A stretch of DNA of 64,000 nucleotides, taken from contig NZ_JAGFNP010000005.1 of the NCBI RefSeq assembly GCF_017592475.1, positions 124,001 through 188,000 on the forward strand, in the 5' to 3' direction. Both the position numbers and the translations under genes were made by a program. Shown here piece after piece: positions 43,153-51,137 of this stretch. A model generated the notes under the pieces. It was given only the letters and a program-made list of their open reading frames with translations, searched no databases and was not told the DNA's origin. Position 1 is the first letter of the stretch. Each line of letters opens with the position of its first letter. This DNA is from Glycomyces niveus (GTDB lineage: Bacteria > Actinomycetota > Actinomycetes > Mycobacteriales > Micromonosporaceae).

Positions 43153-43178
43153 GCCCCGTCCTCCGCGGCGGGGCTTTT
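43153..43178 (+). terminator. Terminator after DUF2469 gene
   Basis: A 6-bp GCCCCG/CGGGGC stem (43153-43158 with 43169-43174), extendable in the loop, followed by TTTT at 43175-43178. Confidence 0.7.
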
Positions 43179-43289
43179 CGCCGCCCCGCCCATGCGAACG
43201 CTTGCGCGCCGTTGCCGGCCGCGGTGACCTGCGCCGGTGCCCGATCGAGGACGGGATGCGGGCCCTGAACCGCCGCTAGTATTGGTCGG

Positions 43290-44768
43290 GTGTCCACACT
43301 CCGCGACGTCATCTCCGCGCACACCGACCTGACCTCGAACTCCGCGGCGCACCTGCAGCGGCTCGTGGCCGAATGGCAGCTCCTCGCCGACCTCTCCTTC
43401 GCCGACTTCCTGCTCTGGGGCGCCGTCAAGGACCACCCGGGCCGGTACGTCTGCCTCGCGCAGGTCCGGCCCACCACCGGCCCCACCGCCTATGAGGAGG
43501 ACCAGGTCGGCCGGATCCTCGAAGGCGACGACGCCCAGCACCTCAACGTCGCGTTCACCGAGGGCCGCATCTTCCGCGAAGGCGACCCGGTCTGGCGTGG
43601 CGACGTCGCCGCCCGCCACGAGGCGATCCCGGTGCGCCGCCGCGACCGCCGCGAAGTCATCGCCGTGGCCGCCCGCGACACCAACCTCTCGGACACCCGC
43701 AGCCCCTCTCACCTGGAACTGAACTACCTCAAGACCGCCGACTACCTGGTGCAGATGCTCACCGACGGCGGCTTCCCGCCGCCGCTGCTGCCCGGCGAGC
43801 CGACCACCGCGCCGCGCATCGGCGACGGCCTCGTCCGCATCGGCTCCGACGGCCTCGTCCGCTACGCCTCCCCGAACGCGCTCTCGGCGTACCGCCGCAT
43901 GGGCGTCACCGGGCACCTGCGCGACCGCGATCTCGCCGAACTCACCCGCAGCCTCCCGTCGAACTCCGACGTCGGCGCCGACGCGGCCCGGCGCATCGCC
44001 GACGCGCTCGCCGGAGGCACCCCGCGCCGCAAGGAGATCGAGTCCAAGGGCGCCACCGTGCTCATGCGCGCCCTTCCGCTGCGCCCGGGCGGCAAGGCCG
44101 CCGGCGCCCTGGTGCTCGTCCGCGACATCACCGAGGTCCGCCGCCTCGACCGCGAACTCGTCACCAAGGACGCCACGATCCGCGAGATCCACCACCGCGT
44201 CAAGAACAACCTGCAGACCGTGGCCGCGCTCCTGCGCCTCCAGGCCCGCCGCGTCGGCTCGCCACAGGCCCGCCAGTCGCTCGAAGAGTCCGTGCGCCGC
44301 GTGTCCTCGATCGCGCTCGTCCACGAGACCCTCTCGCAGTCGGGCGACGAGTCGGTCGGCTTCGACCAGATCGTCGACCGCGTCGCCTCCATGGCCGTCG
44401 AGGTCTCCGTCGCCGAGTCCAAGGTGACGCTCCGTCGCGAGGGCACGTTCGGGGTCCTCCCCAGCGAGTACGCCACCCCGCTGGTCATGGTCGTCAACGA
44501 GCTCATCCAGAACGCGGTCGAGCACGCCTACCCGCCCGGCCAGGACGGCGAGGTCGTCATCGGCGTCGAACGCGACAGCGACCACCTCCGCGTCACCGTC
44601 TCCGACCACGGCAAGGGCCTCCCCGAAGGGTTCCGCATCGCCGACTCCACCCGGCTGGGCCTCCAGATCGTGCACACCCTCGTCACCGGCGAACTCCGCG
44701 GCACGATCGACATGCGCCCGCGCGCCGAGGGCGGCACTGAAGCAGTGGTCGACTTCGCACTGCAATAG
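43290..44768 (+). CDS. pdtaS: PdtaS-like cytosolic sensor histidine kinase
   Basis: A 492-residue soluble kinase of the HisKA_2 class. A GAF-like N-terminal domain (about residues 1-150), a PAS-like domain (about 175-290) and the kinase core follow in order, with H-box REIHHRVKNNLQTVAALLRL, N-box ELIQNAVEHAY and DHGKGLP. Length and order match mycobacterial PdtaS, which pairs with the RNA-binding antiterminator PdtaR. PdtaR is not in this window. GTG 43290 lies 7 nt after TAGTAT (43277-43282), implying leaderless mRNA. It lies between DUF2469 and the sulfur operon. Confidence 0.9.
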   Translation: MSTLRDVISAHTDLTSNSAAHLQRLVAEWQLLADLSFADFLLWGAVKDHPGRYVCLAQVRPTTGPTAYEEDQVGRILEGDDAQHLNVAFTEGRIFREGDPVWRGDVAARHEAIPVRRRDRREVIAVAARDTNLSDTRSPSHLELNYLKTADYLVQMLTDGGFPPPLLPGEPTTAPRIGDGLVRIGSDGLVRYASPNALSAYRRMGVTGHLRDRDLAELTRSLPSNSDVGADAARRIADALAGGTPRRKEIESKGATVLMRALPLRPGGKAAGALVLVRDITEVRRLDRELVTKDATIREIHHRVKNNLQTVAALLRLQARRVGSPQARQSLEESVRRVSSIALVHETLSQSGDESVGFDQIVDRVASMAVEVSVAESKVTLRREGTFGVLPSEYATPLVMVVNELIQNAVEHAYPPGQDGEVVIGVERDSDHLRVTVSDHGKGLPEGFRIADSTRLGLQIVHTLVTGELRGTIDMRPRAEGGTEAVVDFALQ

Positions 44769-44883
44769 CGAGCGAATGTGCGTGCGACGCTGCCGGCTTA
44801 TGGCTCGCAGGCTCCGCCGAGGGAGGGTCCACGCAGCGGGACGACAGATGTCATCGGCTGAGATATGTGGCATGCTTGCAGGC

Positions 44884-44973
44884 ATGTCTCGCGCACATGG
44901 GCTTCGACTGGTGGCACGCCGCCACGTCGATCTTTGCCGTGTGTTCAGCGCCGCCTGTCTGATGCGCCGCTAA
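44884..44973 (+). CDS. Cysteine-operon leader peptide
   Basis: A 29-residue open frame ending MRR, 58 bp before the sulfite reductase start. The core RLVARRHVDLCRVFSAACL has the RRHVDLxRV-type motif of actinobacterial putative leader peptides found ahead of sulfur-assimilation genes. Its two cysteines (LCRV, AACL) would make translation sensitive to Cys-tRNA supply, so ribosome stalling could control the operon. CATGCT at 44871-44876 is 7 nt upstream, so it may begin a leaderless transcript. Confidence 0.75.
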   Translation: MSRAHGLRLVARRHVDLCRVFSAACLMRR

Positions 44974-45031
44974 ATCCTTCCGGCTTTCCGCCGTCGAACC
45001 ACGCCACACCTGTGTCCGCATGAGGAGAACT

Positions 45032-46696
45032 GTGCCAACGCCAACGCGCAAACCGTCCCGCCCCAAGGGCCAAGGCCAGTGGGCCATGGGCCACCGGGAG
45101 CCGCTCAACAAGAACGAGCAGTCCAAGAAGGACGACAACCCGCTCAACGTGCGGCAGCGCATCGAGGGCGTCTACGCCCACCGCGGCTTCGACTCGATCG
45201 ACCCCGCCGACCTGCGCGGGCGCTTCCGCTGGTGGGGCCTGTACACCCAGCGCAAGCCCGGCATCGCCGGCGGCAAGACCGGCATCCTCGAAGAGGAGGA
45301 GCTGGACGACAAGTTCTTCATGATGCGCGTGCGCATGGACGGCGGCCAGCTCAACCTGGCGCAGCTGCGCACCATCGCCGGGATCTCCAAGGAGTTCGCG
45401 CGCGACACCGCCGACGTCACCGACCGCGAGAACGTCCAGTACCACTGGATCCGCGTCGAGGACGTCCCCGAGATCTGGCGCCGCCTCGAGGCCGTCGGCC
45501 TCGACACCCAGGAGGCCTGCGGCGACTGCCCGCGCGTCATCCTCGGCTCCCCGGTCGCCGGCGTCTCCACCGAAGAGGTCATCGACGCCACGCCGCAGAT
45601 CCAGGAGATCTACGACCGCTTCATCGGCGACCGCAGCCTCTCCAACCTGCCGCGCAAGTTCAAGTCGACCATCGGCTGGCTGCCCGACAGCCCGTACGAG
45701 ACCAACGACATCTCGCTCATCGGCGCCCACCACCCCGAGCACGGCCCCGGCTTCGACCTCTACGTCGGCGGCGGCCTGTCCACCAACCCGATGTTCGCGC
45801 CCCGCCTGGGCGTGTGGGTCTCCCAGGACGACATCGTCGACGTGTGGGTCAACGTCGTCCGCATCTTCCGCGACTGGGGCTACCGCCGCCTGCGCACCCG
45901 CGCGCGCCTGAAGTTCCTCGTCAAGGACTGGGGCCCCGAGAAGTTCCGCGAGGTCCTCGAGTCCGACGCCTACCTCGGCCGCAAGCTGCCCGACCTCGAG
46001 CAGCCGCCCGTCCCCGAGAAGCTGCTCGACCACATCGGCGTCCACAAGCAGAACGACGGCAACTACTACATCGGCGTCGCCCCGGTCGCCGGCCGCGTCT
46101 CCGGCACCGTCCTCGACCAGCTCGCGGACATCGCCGAGAAGTACGGCTCCGACCGCGTCCGCGCCACCCCGCTGCAGAAGCTCCTCGTCCTCGACATCCC
46201 CGAGGAGAAGATCCGCGACGCCGTGGAGGACCTGCGCTCGATCGGCCTCGAGGCCGAACCGTCCCAGTGGCGGCGCAACACCATGGCCTGCACCGGCATC
46301 CAGTTCTGCAAGCTCGCCATCGTCGACACCAAGGACCGCGCCCGCGACCTCGTCGCCGAGCTCGAGAAGCGCGTCCCCGAACTCGACGTGCCGATCTCCA
46401 TCCACGTCAACGGCTGCCCCAACGCCTGCGCCCGCACCCAGACCGGCGACATCGGCCTCAAGGGCCAGCTCGTCACCAACGAGGACGGCGAGCAGGTCGA
46501 GGGCTTCCAGGTCCACCTCGGCGGCGGGCACGCCGCCGCGGCGAGCCTGGGACGCAAGTCCCGCGGCCTCAAGGTCGCCTCGGCCGACCTCGGCGACTAT
46601 GTGGAACGCCTCACCCGGCGCTACCTCGTCGCCAGGTCGGAAGGGGAGACCTTCGCCCAGTGGGTCCACCGCGCCGAGGAATCGGAATTGCAGTGA
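45032..46696 (+). CDS. sir: Ferredoxin-dependent sulfite reductase
   Basis: A 554-residue siroheme and 4Fe-4S enzyme that reduces sulfite to sulfide in cysteine synthesis. Duplicated nitrite/sulfite reductase half-domains are evident, and the cluster cysteines lie in MACTGIQFCKLAIVDTK and HVNGCPNACART. It is closer to actinobacterial SirA than to nitrite reductase, and the downstream genes fit sulfate assimilation. GTG 45032 was chosen because GAGGAG (45022-45027) precedes it; ATG 45020 overlaps that site. Electrons may come from a ferredoxin such as FdxA. Next gene overlaps by GTGA. Confidence 0.93.
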   Translation: MPTPTRKPSRPKGQGQWAMGHREPLNKNEQSKKDDNPLNVRQRIEGVYAHRGFDSIDPADLRGRFRWWGLYTQRKPGIAGGKTGILEEEELDDKFFMMRVRMDGGQLNLAQLRTIAGISKEFARDTADVTDRENVQYHWIRVEDVPEIWRRLEAVGLDTQEACGDCPRVILGSPVAGVSTEEVIDATPQIQEIYDRFIGDRSLSNLPRKFKSTIGWLPDSPYETNDISLIGAHHPEHGPGFDLYVGGGLSTNPMFAPRLGVWVSQDDIVDVWVNVVRIFRDWGYRRLRTRARLKFLVKDWGPEKFREVLESDAYLGRKLPDLEQPPVPEKLLDHIGVHKQNDGNYYIGVAPVAGRVSGTVLDQLADIAEKYGSDRVRATPLQKLLVLDIPEEKIRDAVEDLRSIGLEAEPSQWRRNTMACTGIQFCKLAIVDTKDRARDLVAELEKRVPELDVPISIHVNGCPNACARTQTGDIGLKGQLVTNEDGEQVEGFQVHLGGGHAAAASLGRKSRGLKVASADLGDYVERLTRRYLVARSEGETFAQWVHRAEESELQ

Positions 46697-46896
46697 GCGG
46701 CCGCGTCGTTCCCTACTACTGCCCCTACTGCGGCGAAGAAGACCTCACGCCGTATGAGCCCGAACTCGACAGCGACGTCGAGATCAAGGGCGGATGGCAT
46801 TGCGCGGACTGCACCCGCGTCTTCGCCGTCAAATACCACGGGATGGCCGCCGCAGCGAAGTACGCGGCGCCGCCCACGGGCCCCGCGCCCGAGTGA
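46693..46896 (+). CDS. Small zinc-ribbon-like protein of sulfur operon
   Basis: A 67-residue protein with two CxxC knuckles (YYCPYCGEED and WHCADCTRVF), likely binding zinc or an Fe-S centre. It starts at GTG 46693, overlapping the sir stop. Homologues sit between sir and cysH in streptomycetes and are thought to assist sulfite or APS reduction; no reaction is proven. The C-terminal 15 residues are Ala/Pro-rich. Confidence 0.82.
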   Translation: MSGRVVPYYCPYCGEEDLTPYEPELDSDVEIKGGWHCADCTRVFAVKYHGMAAAAKYAAPPTGPAPE

Positions 46897-46921
46897 TACA
46901 CCCCGATCGGAGTGAAGCAGC

Positions 46922-47629
46922 ATGAGCACAGGGAAAGAGAGAGACCCTTTCGAACTCCGTGACCTCGCGATGGACGCGGGGAAGCGCCTCGAAGACGCCA
47001 CGGCCCACCAGATCCTCGAGTGGGCGGTCGGCGAGTTCGGCGAGCGCTTCTGTGTGACCTCCTCGATGGCCGACGCCGCCGTGGTCCACCTCGCCAGCGA
47101 GGTCGCCCCCGGCATCGACGTCGTCTTCCTCGACACCGGTCTGCACTTCCCCGAGACCCTCGAAGTCCGCGACTTCGTGGCCGCCACGATGAACGTCAAC
47201 GTCCGCTCCATCCAGCCCGACCAGTCGGTGCTGGCCCAGGACGCCGAGTTCGGGCCGCGCCTGTTCGCGCGCTCCCCTGACGAATGCTGCGCCCTCCGCA
47301 AGGTCCTGCCGCTCAACGCGGCCCTCGCCGACTACGACGGCTGGGCCACCGGCCTGCGCCGGGACGAAGGCCCGAGCCGCGCCAACACGCGCGTCGTCGA
47401 CTTCGACATCAGCCGCCGCAAGGTCAAGGTCTCCCCGATCGCTAAGTGGACCGAGGCCGACCAGGAGGCGTACATCGAGCGCCACAACATCCCGGTCAAC
47501 CCGCTGCTCAAGGACGGCTTCCGCTCGATCGGCTGCTGGCCCTGCACCCGGCGCACCGCGCCGGGCGAGGACCCGCGCGCCGGCCGCTGGGCCGCGTTCG
47601 ACAAGACCGAGTGCGGACTGCATGTCTGA
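46922..47629 (+). CDS. cysH: Phosphoadenylyl/adenylyl-sulfate reductase
   Basis: A 235-residue reductase that converts activated sulfate to sulfite using thioredoxin. The paired cysteines DECCALRKV and SIGCWPCTRR indicate a 4Fe-4S cluster, the mark of the APS-reducing form. The catalytic cysteine is in the C-terminal KTECGLHV. GLRRDEGPSRANT binds the nucleotide. It overlaps the next start by 8 bp. ATP sulfurylase genes are not in the window. Confidence 0.95.
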   Translation: MSTGKERDPFELRDLAMDAGKRLEDATAHQILEWAVGEFGERFCVTSSMADAAVVHLASEVAPGIDVVFLDTGLHFPETLEVRDFVAATMNVNVRSIQPDQSVLAQDAEFGPRLFARSPDECCALRKVLPLNAALADYDGWATGLRRDEGPSRANTRVVDFDISRRKVKVSPIAKWTEADQEAYIERHNIPVNPLLKDGFRSIGCWPCTRRTAPGEDPRAGRWAAFDKTECGLHV

Positions 47630-48356
47630 CCTGCACGGATCGGAACCCGACGCGGCCGCCGCGTCGGGTTCCGGCGTCTCGCCCTCCGAACGCCCGGTCG
47701 TCCTCGTCGCCCACGGCAGCCCCGACGAGCGCTCACCGCAGGCGGTCCGCGAGATCGCCGCGGCCGCAGGCGCTCACGTCGGCTTCCTGGAGTTCAACGA
47801 CCCGCGCCCGGTCGACGTCCTGACCGGCCTCGCCGACCAGGGCTTCACCGCGGCGGTCGCCTTGCCGCTGCTGCTGACCGACGCCTACCACTCCCGCACC
47901 GACCTTCCCGAGGTCGCGCGGCGCGCGCAGGAGGAGCGTCCGGGGCTCACGGTGAGCGTCGGCCGCCCGGTGGGGGACCTGTCGCTCGCCCCCGCGCTGG
48001 TCCGCGGTCTGCCGGAAGGCATCGACGGCCTGGTGGTGTGCGCGGCGGGCACCCGCGTCGACGAGGGCCGCGCCCATGTCGCGGCGGTCGCCGCCGAAGC
48101 CGGACGCCTGCTCGGCGTCCCGGCCGGACCTGGCTTCGCCTCCGGCCCGGGACCGACGGCGGGGGAGACCGTCGCAGCGCTCAAGACCGAAGGGGCGCAG
48201 CGCATCGCCGCGGTCTGCTACTTCATCGCTCCGGGTCTCTTGTGCGACAAGGCGATCGAGTCCGCCCGCGACGCCGGCGCCGTCCACGTCGGCGAACCGC
48301 TCGGCACCGCACCGGAACTCATCGACCTGATCTCGAAGCACGCCGCAGCGGCGTGA
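47622..48356 (+). CDS. Sirohydrochlorin ferrochelatase-like protein
   Basis: A 244-residue CbiX/SirB-type protein with the chelatase signatures VVLVAHGSPDERSPQAV and LPLLLTDAYHSRTDLP, in duplicated form. It probably inserts iron into sirohydrochlorin to make the siroheme needed by the sulfite reductase encoded upstream. The stop codon is followed after 4 bp by the tRNA-His pseudogene. Confidence 0.87.
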   Translation: MSDLHGSEPDAAAASGSGVSPSERPVVLVAHGSPDERSPQAVREIAAAAGAHVGFLEFNDPRPVDVLTGLADQGFTAAVALPLLLTDAYHSRTDLPEVARRAQEERPGLTVSVGRPVGDLSLAPALVRGLPEGIDGLVVCAAGTRVDEGRAHVAAVAAEAGRLLGVPAGPGFASGPGPTAGETVAALKTEGAQRIAAVCYFIAPGLLCDKAIESARDAGAVHVGEPLGTAPELIDLISKHAAAA

Positions 48357-48360
48357 CCCG

Positions 48361-48412
48361 GCTCAGCCGGCAGACCACCTGGTTGTGGTCCAGGAGGTCA
48401 CGCGTTCAAGCC
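48361..48412 (+). pseudogene. Partial tRNA-His pseudogene
   Basis: These 52 bases match the D arm, anticodon arm (including the GTG anticodon), variable loop and part of the T arm of the tRNA-His at 15049-15125 at 47 of 52 positions. The central 24 are identical. Both acceptor strands are missing: flanking bases cannot pair, and the T stem has two mismatches, so it cannot be a working tRNA. It lies on the opposite strand to the intact gene, 33 kb away. Confidence 0.8.
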
Positions 48413-48441
48413 TTGCTACTCGGACCCTCCGCTGAGCTGGC

Positions 48442-48891
48442 TCATTCGCCTCCGGCGAAGGGCCGGCGCTCGCCGAACCCGACCGCGCGCCGAGAGGGAC
48501 CGCTGAGGACGAGGCCGACGATCGCCGCCGCCAGAGCCCAGAAGCCGATGCCGATGAGCGGGTGGGCCGCCTCGCGGAGGTAGTAGCCGACCGGGAGCCA
48601 AAGGAGCCCTTGGAATACCGCCTGGGCGACGATGTCCTGCATCCGCAGGAGCCGGCGCCCGATGAACCAGTAATAGAGCGCTCCGAGGAACGCGATCAGG
48701 GCGACGCCGACGGCGCCGCTGACCGTCTCCACCTGGCCTGTCACGATCTGTGCCAGCCCCCACACCCCGGTGGCGGCGAGTCCCGTTGCGAGGAGCCAGA
48801 ACAGGATCGACGCGGCGGTCAAGGTCCAAGGACGGTCACCGGAACCGGAGGATTCGGTGACCGCGCCCATGTCGGCATCGGTTTCGTTCAC
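48442..48891 (-). CDS. Small membrane protein of unknown function
   Basis: A 149-residue hypothetical protein with four predicted transmembrane segments (LTAASILFWLLATGLAATG, GAVGVALIAFLGALYYWF, AVFQGLLWLPVGYYL, IGIGFWALAAAIVGLVL) and an acidic N terminus. It is divergent from the diacylglycerol kinase-like gene by 32 bp. No family recognised; conserved positions of a related protein beside lipid kinases have not been checked. Confidence 0.7.
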   Translation of the reverse strand: MNETDADMGAVTESSGSGDRPWTLTAASILFWLLATGLAATGVWGLAQIVTGQVETVSGAVGVALIAFLGALYYWFIGRRLLRMQDIVAQAVFQGLLWLPVGYYLREAAHPLIGIGFWALAAAIVGLVLSGPSRRAVGFGERRPFAGGE

Positions 48892-48923
48892 ACGCCAACC
48901 GTATCCCGGGCTACGCTGCGCCT

Positions 48924-49877
48924 ATGCGCGACCTGAAAGCAGCGCCACAGCGTGGTCTGCTCATCGTGAACCCGAAGGCCTCCACCGGCTCGCGCCGACG
49001 CACGCGCTGGGTGAGGAAGAAGCTCGACGACGTGCTGGATCTCGACGTCGAGGTGACCCGCCGGAGGGATCACGCCGAGATACTGGCGAAGCGGGGGGCG
49101 GACAAGGGTTACGACGTGGTCCTCAGCCTCGGCGGCGACGGCACCGTGAACGAGGTCGTCAACGGCCTGGTCGGCGGGGGCCGCCCGGCCGAGGAGGCCC
49201 CGGTGTTCGCGCCGATCCCGGCCGGCTCCACGAACGTGTTCGCGCGGGCACTCGGGCTGCCCTGGGACCGCCGCCGGGCGTCGCTGGCGATCGTGTCCGC
49301 CATCGAGGAGTCGCGGGTGCGCACGGTGAGCCTGGGGCGGGCGACCGGCGACGACGTCGACCGGCTCTTCACGTTCTGCGCGGGTTTGGGCTGGGACGCG
49401 TCGATCATCAAGAAGGTCGAGTCGTACCGGAAGAAGCGGAACCTCGGCGCGCACTACGCCCGCGCGGTCATGGCGGAGCTGAATGAGCATGGTGTGGAAG
49501 GCGACACGATCGAGGTGACGCTTTCCAACGGTGAAGAGGACCTTTCGGAAGGCATGGTCGTAGTGCAGAACTGCGCACCGTGGACGTACCTCGGCACCCT
49601 TCCGGTGAATCTCAACGCGCGGGCATCCTTTAATGCTGGACTTGATGTCCTGGTTCTGCGTAAACTTGGCCTGTCGGACGCCGCGAAGACCGCCGCTTCA
49701 CTGCTGGTCGGTCGGGACGGGCCCGACGGCAAACACGCGGTGACGCACCACGATCTCTCCAGGATCAGACTGCGCGCTGCGCTGCCGCAGGCCTTCCAGC
49801 TCGATGGGGACTACCTCGGAGAGCGGACCGATGTCGAACTGAGCTCGGTTCCGGAGGCGCTGCGGGTGGCCTGCTAA
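48924..49877 (+). CDS. Diacylglycerol/sphingosine kinase family lipid kinase
   Basis: A 317-residue DAGK-catalytic-domain protein. LLIVNPKASTGSRRR binds ATP phosphates, VVLSLGGDGTVNEVVNGL is the GGDGT signature, and the C-terminal beta-sandwich contains FQLDGDYLG. It should phosphorylate diacylglycerol or a related lipid in phospholipid recycling. ATG 48924 lies 6 nt after TACGCT (48912-48917), implying leaderless mRNA. It is followed by 0.8 kb of non-coding DNA. Confidence 0.9.
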   Translation: MRDLKAAPQRGLLIVNPKASTGSRRRTRWVRKKLDDVLDLDVEVTRRRDHAEILAKRGADKGYDVVLSLGGDGTVNEVVNGLVGGGRPAEEAPVFAPIPAGSTNVFARALGLPWDRRRASLAIVSAIEESRVRTVSLGRATGDDVDRLFTFCAGLGWDASIIKKVESYRKKRNLGAHYARAVMAELNEHGVEGDTIEVTLSNGEEDLSEGMVVVQNCAPWTYLGTLPVNLNARASFNAGLDVLVLRKLGLSDAAKTAASLLVGRDGPDGKHAVTHHDLSRIRLRAALPQAFQLDGDYLGERTDVELSSVPEALRVAC

Positions 49878-50682
49878 CAACTTGGGAAAACCTCAAGGTG
49901 GGTGTTGACAAGTCGCCCGTGAGCAGGCAAGGTTGATTTCGCCATCCCTACCGGGACGGCACGAGACTTACAACCGAATATCGTATTTTCGGTGCGTATA
50001 GACCGGGCATTCGGTGGGTACCCACGCCTTGGCGAAGCTTGCGGCCATGAATTTGTATAGCCCTGGCGAGTGGTGAGCAAGCCAACGTTGAGTACCAGTG
50101 TGTCAAACCGGTTCGACTCGCTGTCACCGACCCCGACCTTTTCGGTTCCGGGCGAGTGTGGCGGAGGCCGCCACGAGGATCCGCGGTAGGGATTCCGGCG
50201 GTAAGGTGGACGTGTTCCATGAGTCTTCTTCGAGGTACAGCGCGGTGAGTTCACTCACTTCGAGCTGATTTCCGGAGTCGAACCCTTGACAAATCCCGAG
50301 CTTGTGAAAGCATTCACAAGGTAGGTCGGGTCAGAGGTGCGGACCCATTCAGTCGCCACTTGGGCGACCGACGCCGTAGTGCGGGTGTGCTCCCCGATGC
50401 CCTGGCGTTCAGCAATGACGCTGATGCGAGAGCGCTCCTGGCGCGCGGTGACAACGATTCCCTTTGTCGGGAAACGCGATCCGTGCCGAGCGTTCGCCAA
50501 TGCCGCCCGTGAAGGTGCGACCGTCACAGCAGTTCTCCGTGACGGACGCGGCGCGGCACCCACGCGATGCGCGGACTGAACGCCGCCGCGGCCCGATGCG
50601 GCCCGCGAGACGCCCGAACCGCAAGAGCTGTTCATAACACCGTGAAAGCAAAATGCTTGATGCTTAGCAAGGAGATGTTTTG
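49878..50682. other. Long non-coding region upstream of whiB1
   Basis: About 800 bp with lower GC than its neighbours and no credible gene. It contains a promoter-like TTGACA (49905-49910), 17 bp, CAAGGT; a short hairpin GTGGCGG/CCGCCAC (50158-50174); a second TTGACA (50286-50291); and a CRP-like palindrome. It may hold an sRNA and/or a long whiB1 leader. Confidence 0.5.
50301..50320. promoter_or_regulatory. CRP/FNR-type binding site
   Basis: CTTGTGA-AAGCAT-TCACAAG has perfect 7-bp arms that contain the TGTGA-N6-TCACA consensus of cAMP-receptor-family proteins. It lies about 360 bp before whiB1. The M. tuberculosis CRP homologue controls whiB1 directly, so the same link is likely. Confidence 0.72.
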
Positions 50683-50946
50683 ATGGATTGGCGCCACGAG
50701 GCCATCTGCCGTGACGAGGACCCCGAGCTGTTCTTCCCGATTGGGGACACCGGACCGGCACTGACGCAGATCGAGCAGGCGAAGAACGTCTGCCGGCGCT
50801 GCCCCGTGACCGAAGAGTGCCTGCGGTGGGCGCTCGAGACCGGTCAGGACGCGGGCGTGTGGGGTGGCATGAGCGAGATCGAGCGCCGCGAGCTGAAGCG
50901 CCGCTCGGGTGCGCTGCGCACCCTGGCGACCCAGGTCGTCGGCTAG
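50683..50946 (+). CDS. whiB1: WhiB1-type 4Fe-4S transcription regulator
   Basis: An 87-residue Wbl protein. Cys9, Cys37, Cys40 and Cys46 hold the 4Fe-4S cluster (VCRRCPVTEEC). GVWGGMSEIERR is the turn that contacts sigma-A, and a basic tail (RRELKRRSG) binds DNA. In mycobacteria WhiB1 is essential and nitric-oxide sensitive. ATG 50683 was chosen over the adjoining TTG 50680 on homology (MDWRH start) and GGAG spacing. It is likely controlled by the upstream CRP-type site. Confidence 0.95.
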   Translation: MDWRHEAICRDEDPELFFPIGDTGPALTQIEQAKNVCRRCPVTEECLRWALETGQDAGVWGGMSEIERRELKRRSGALRTLATQVVG

Positions 50947-51006
50947 CAGCACCGCGCAATCCCTTGATTTAGTCCATCCCTCGATATTTGCGACAACAGA
51001 AGCTTG

Positions 51007-51034
51007 GAAGGCCCGGCGACCACGCCGGGCCTTC
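51007..51034 (+). terminator. Terminator after whiB1
   Basis: A perfect 12-bp stem (51007-51018 with 51023-51034), loop ACCA. No long T tract. Confidence 0.75.
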
Positions 51035-51057
51035 AGGCTTGTCCCGGACATGAGCGC

Positions 51058-51076
51058 GCCTCGCGATTCGCGAGGC
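51058..51076 (-). terminator. Hairpin after RsbW-like gene
   Basis: An 8-bp stem GCCTCGCG/CGCGAGGC with an ATT loop, about 60 bp beyond the stop of the minus-strand ATPase gene. Confidence 0.45.
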
Positions 51077-51137
51077 CCCCTTTCAAACCAAGCTATCGGA
51101 GGGTACGACACTCCTTCGCGCTCGGCCGGCTGAGGGG

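Noticed and set aside
48352..48430. The tRNA-His-like sequence as a functional second tRNA.
   Set aside because: Acceptor strands do not pair, the linker before the D arm is too short, and the T stem has two mismatches.
49874..50254. A 126-codon minus-strand frame after the lipid kinase gene.
   Set aside because: Composition is Ser/Pro/Arg-rich without conservation features, and it overlaps the kinase stop; treated as non-coding.
50255..50640. Minus-strand frame in the whiB1 upstream region ending near SSGFVKGSTPEISSK.
   Set aside because: Third-position GC is far below that of real genes here, there is no recognised domain and no ribosome site, and a CRP-type palindrome lies inside it.
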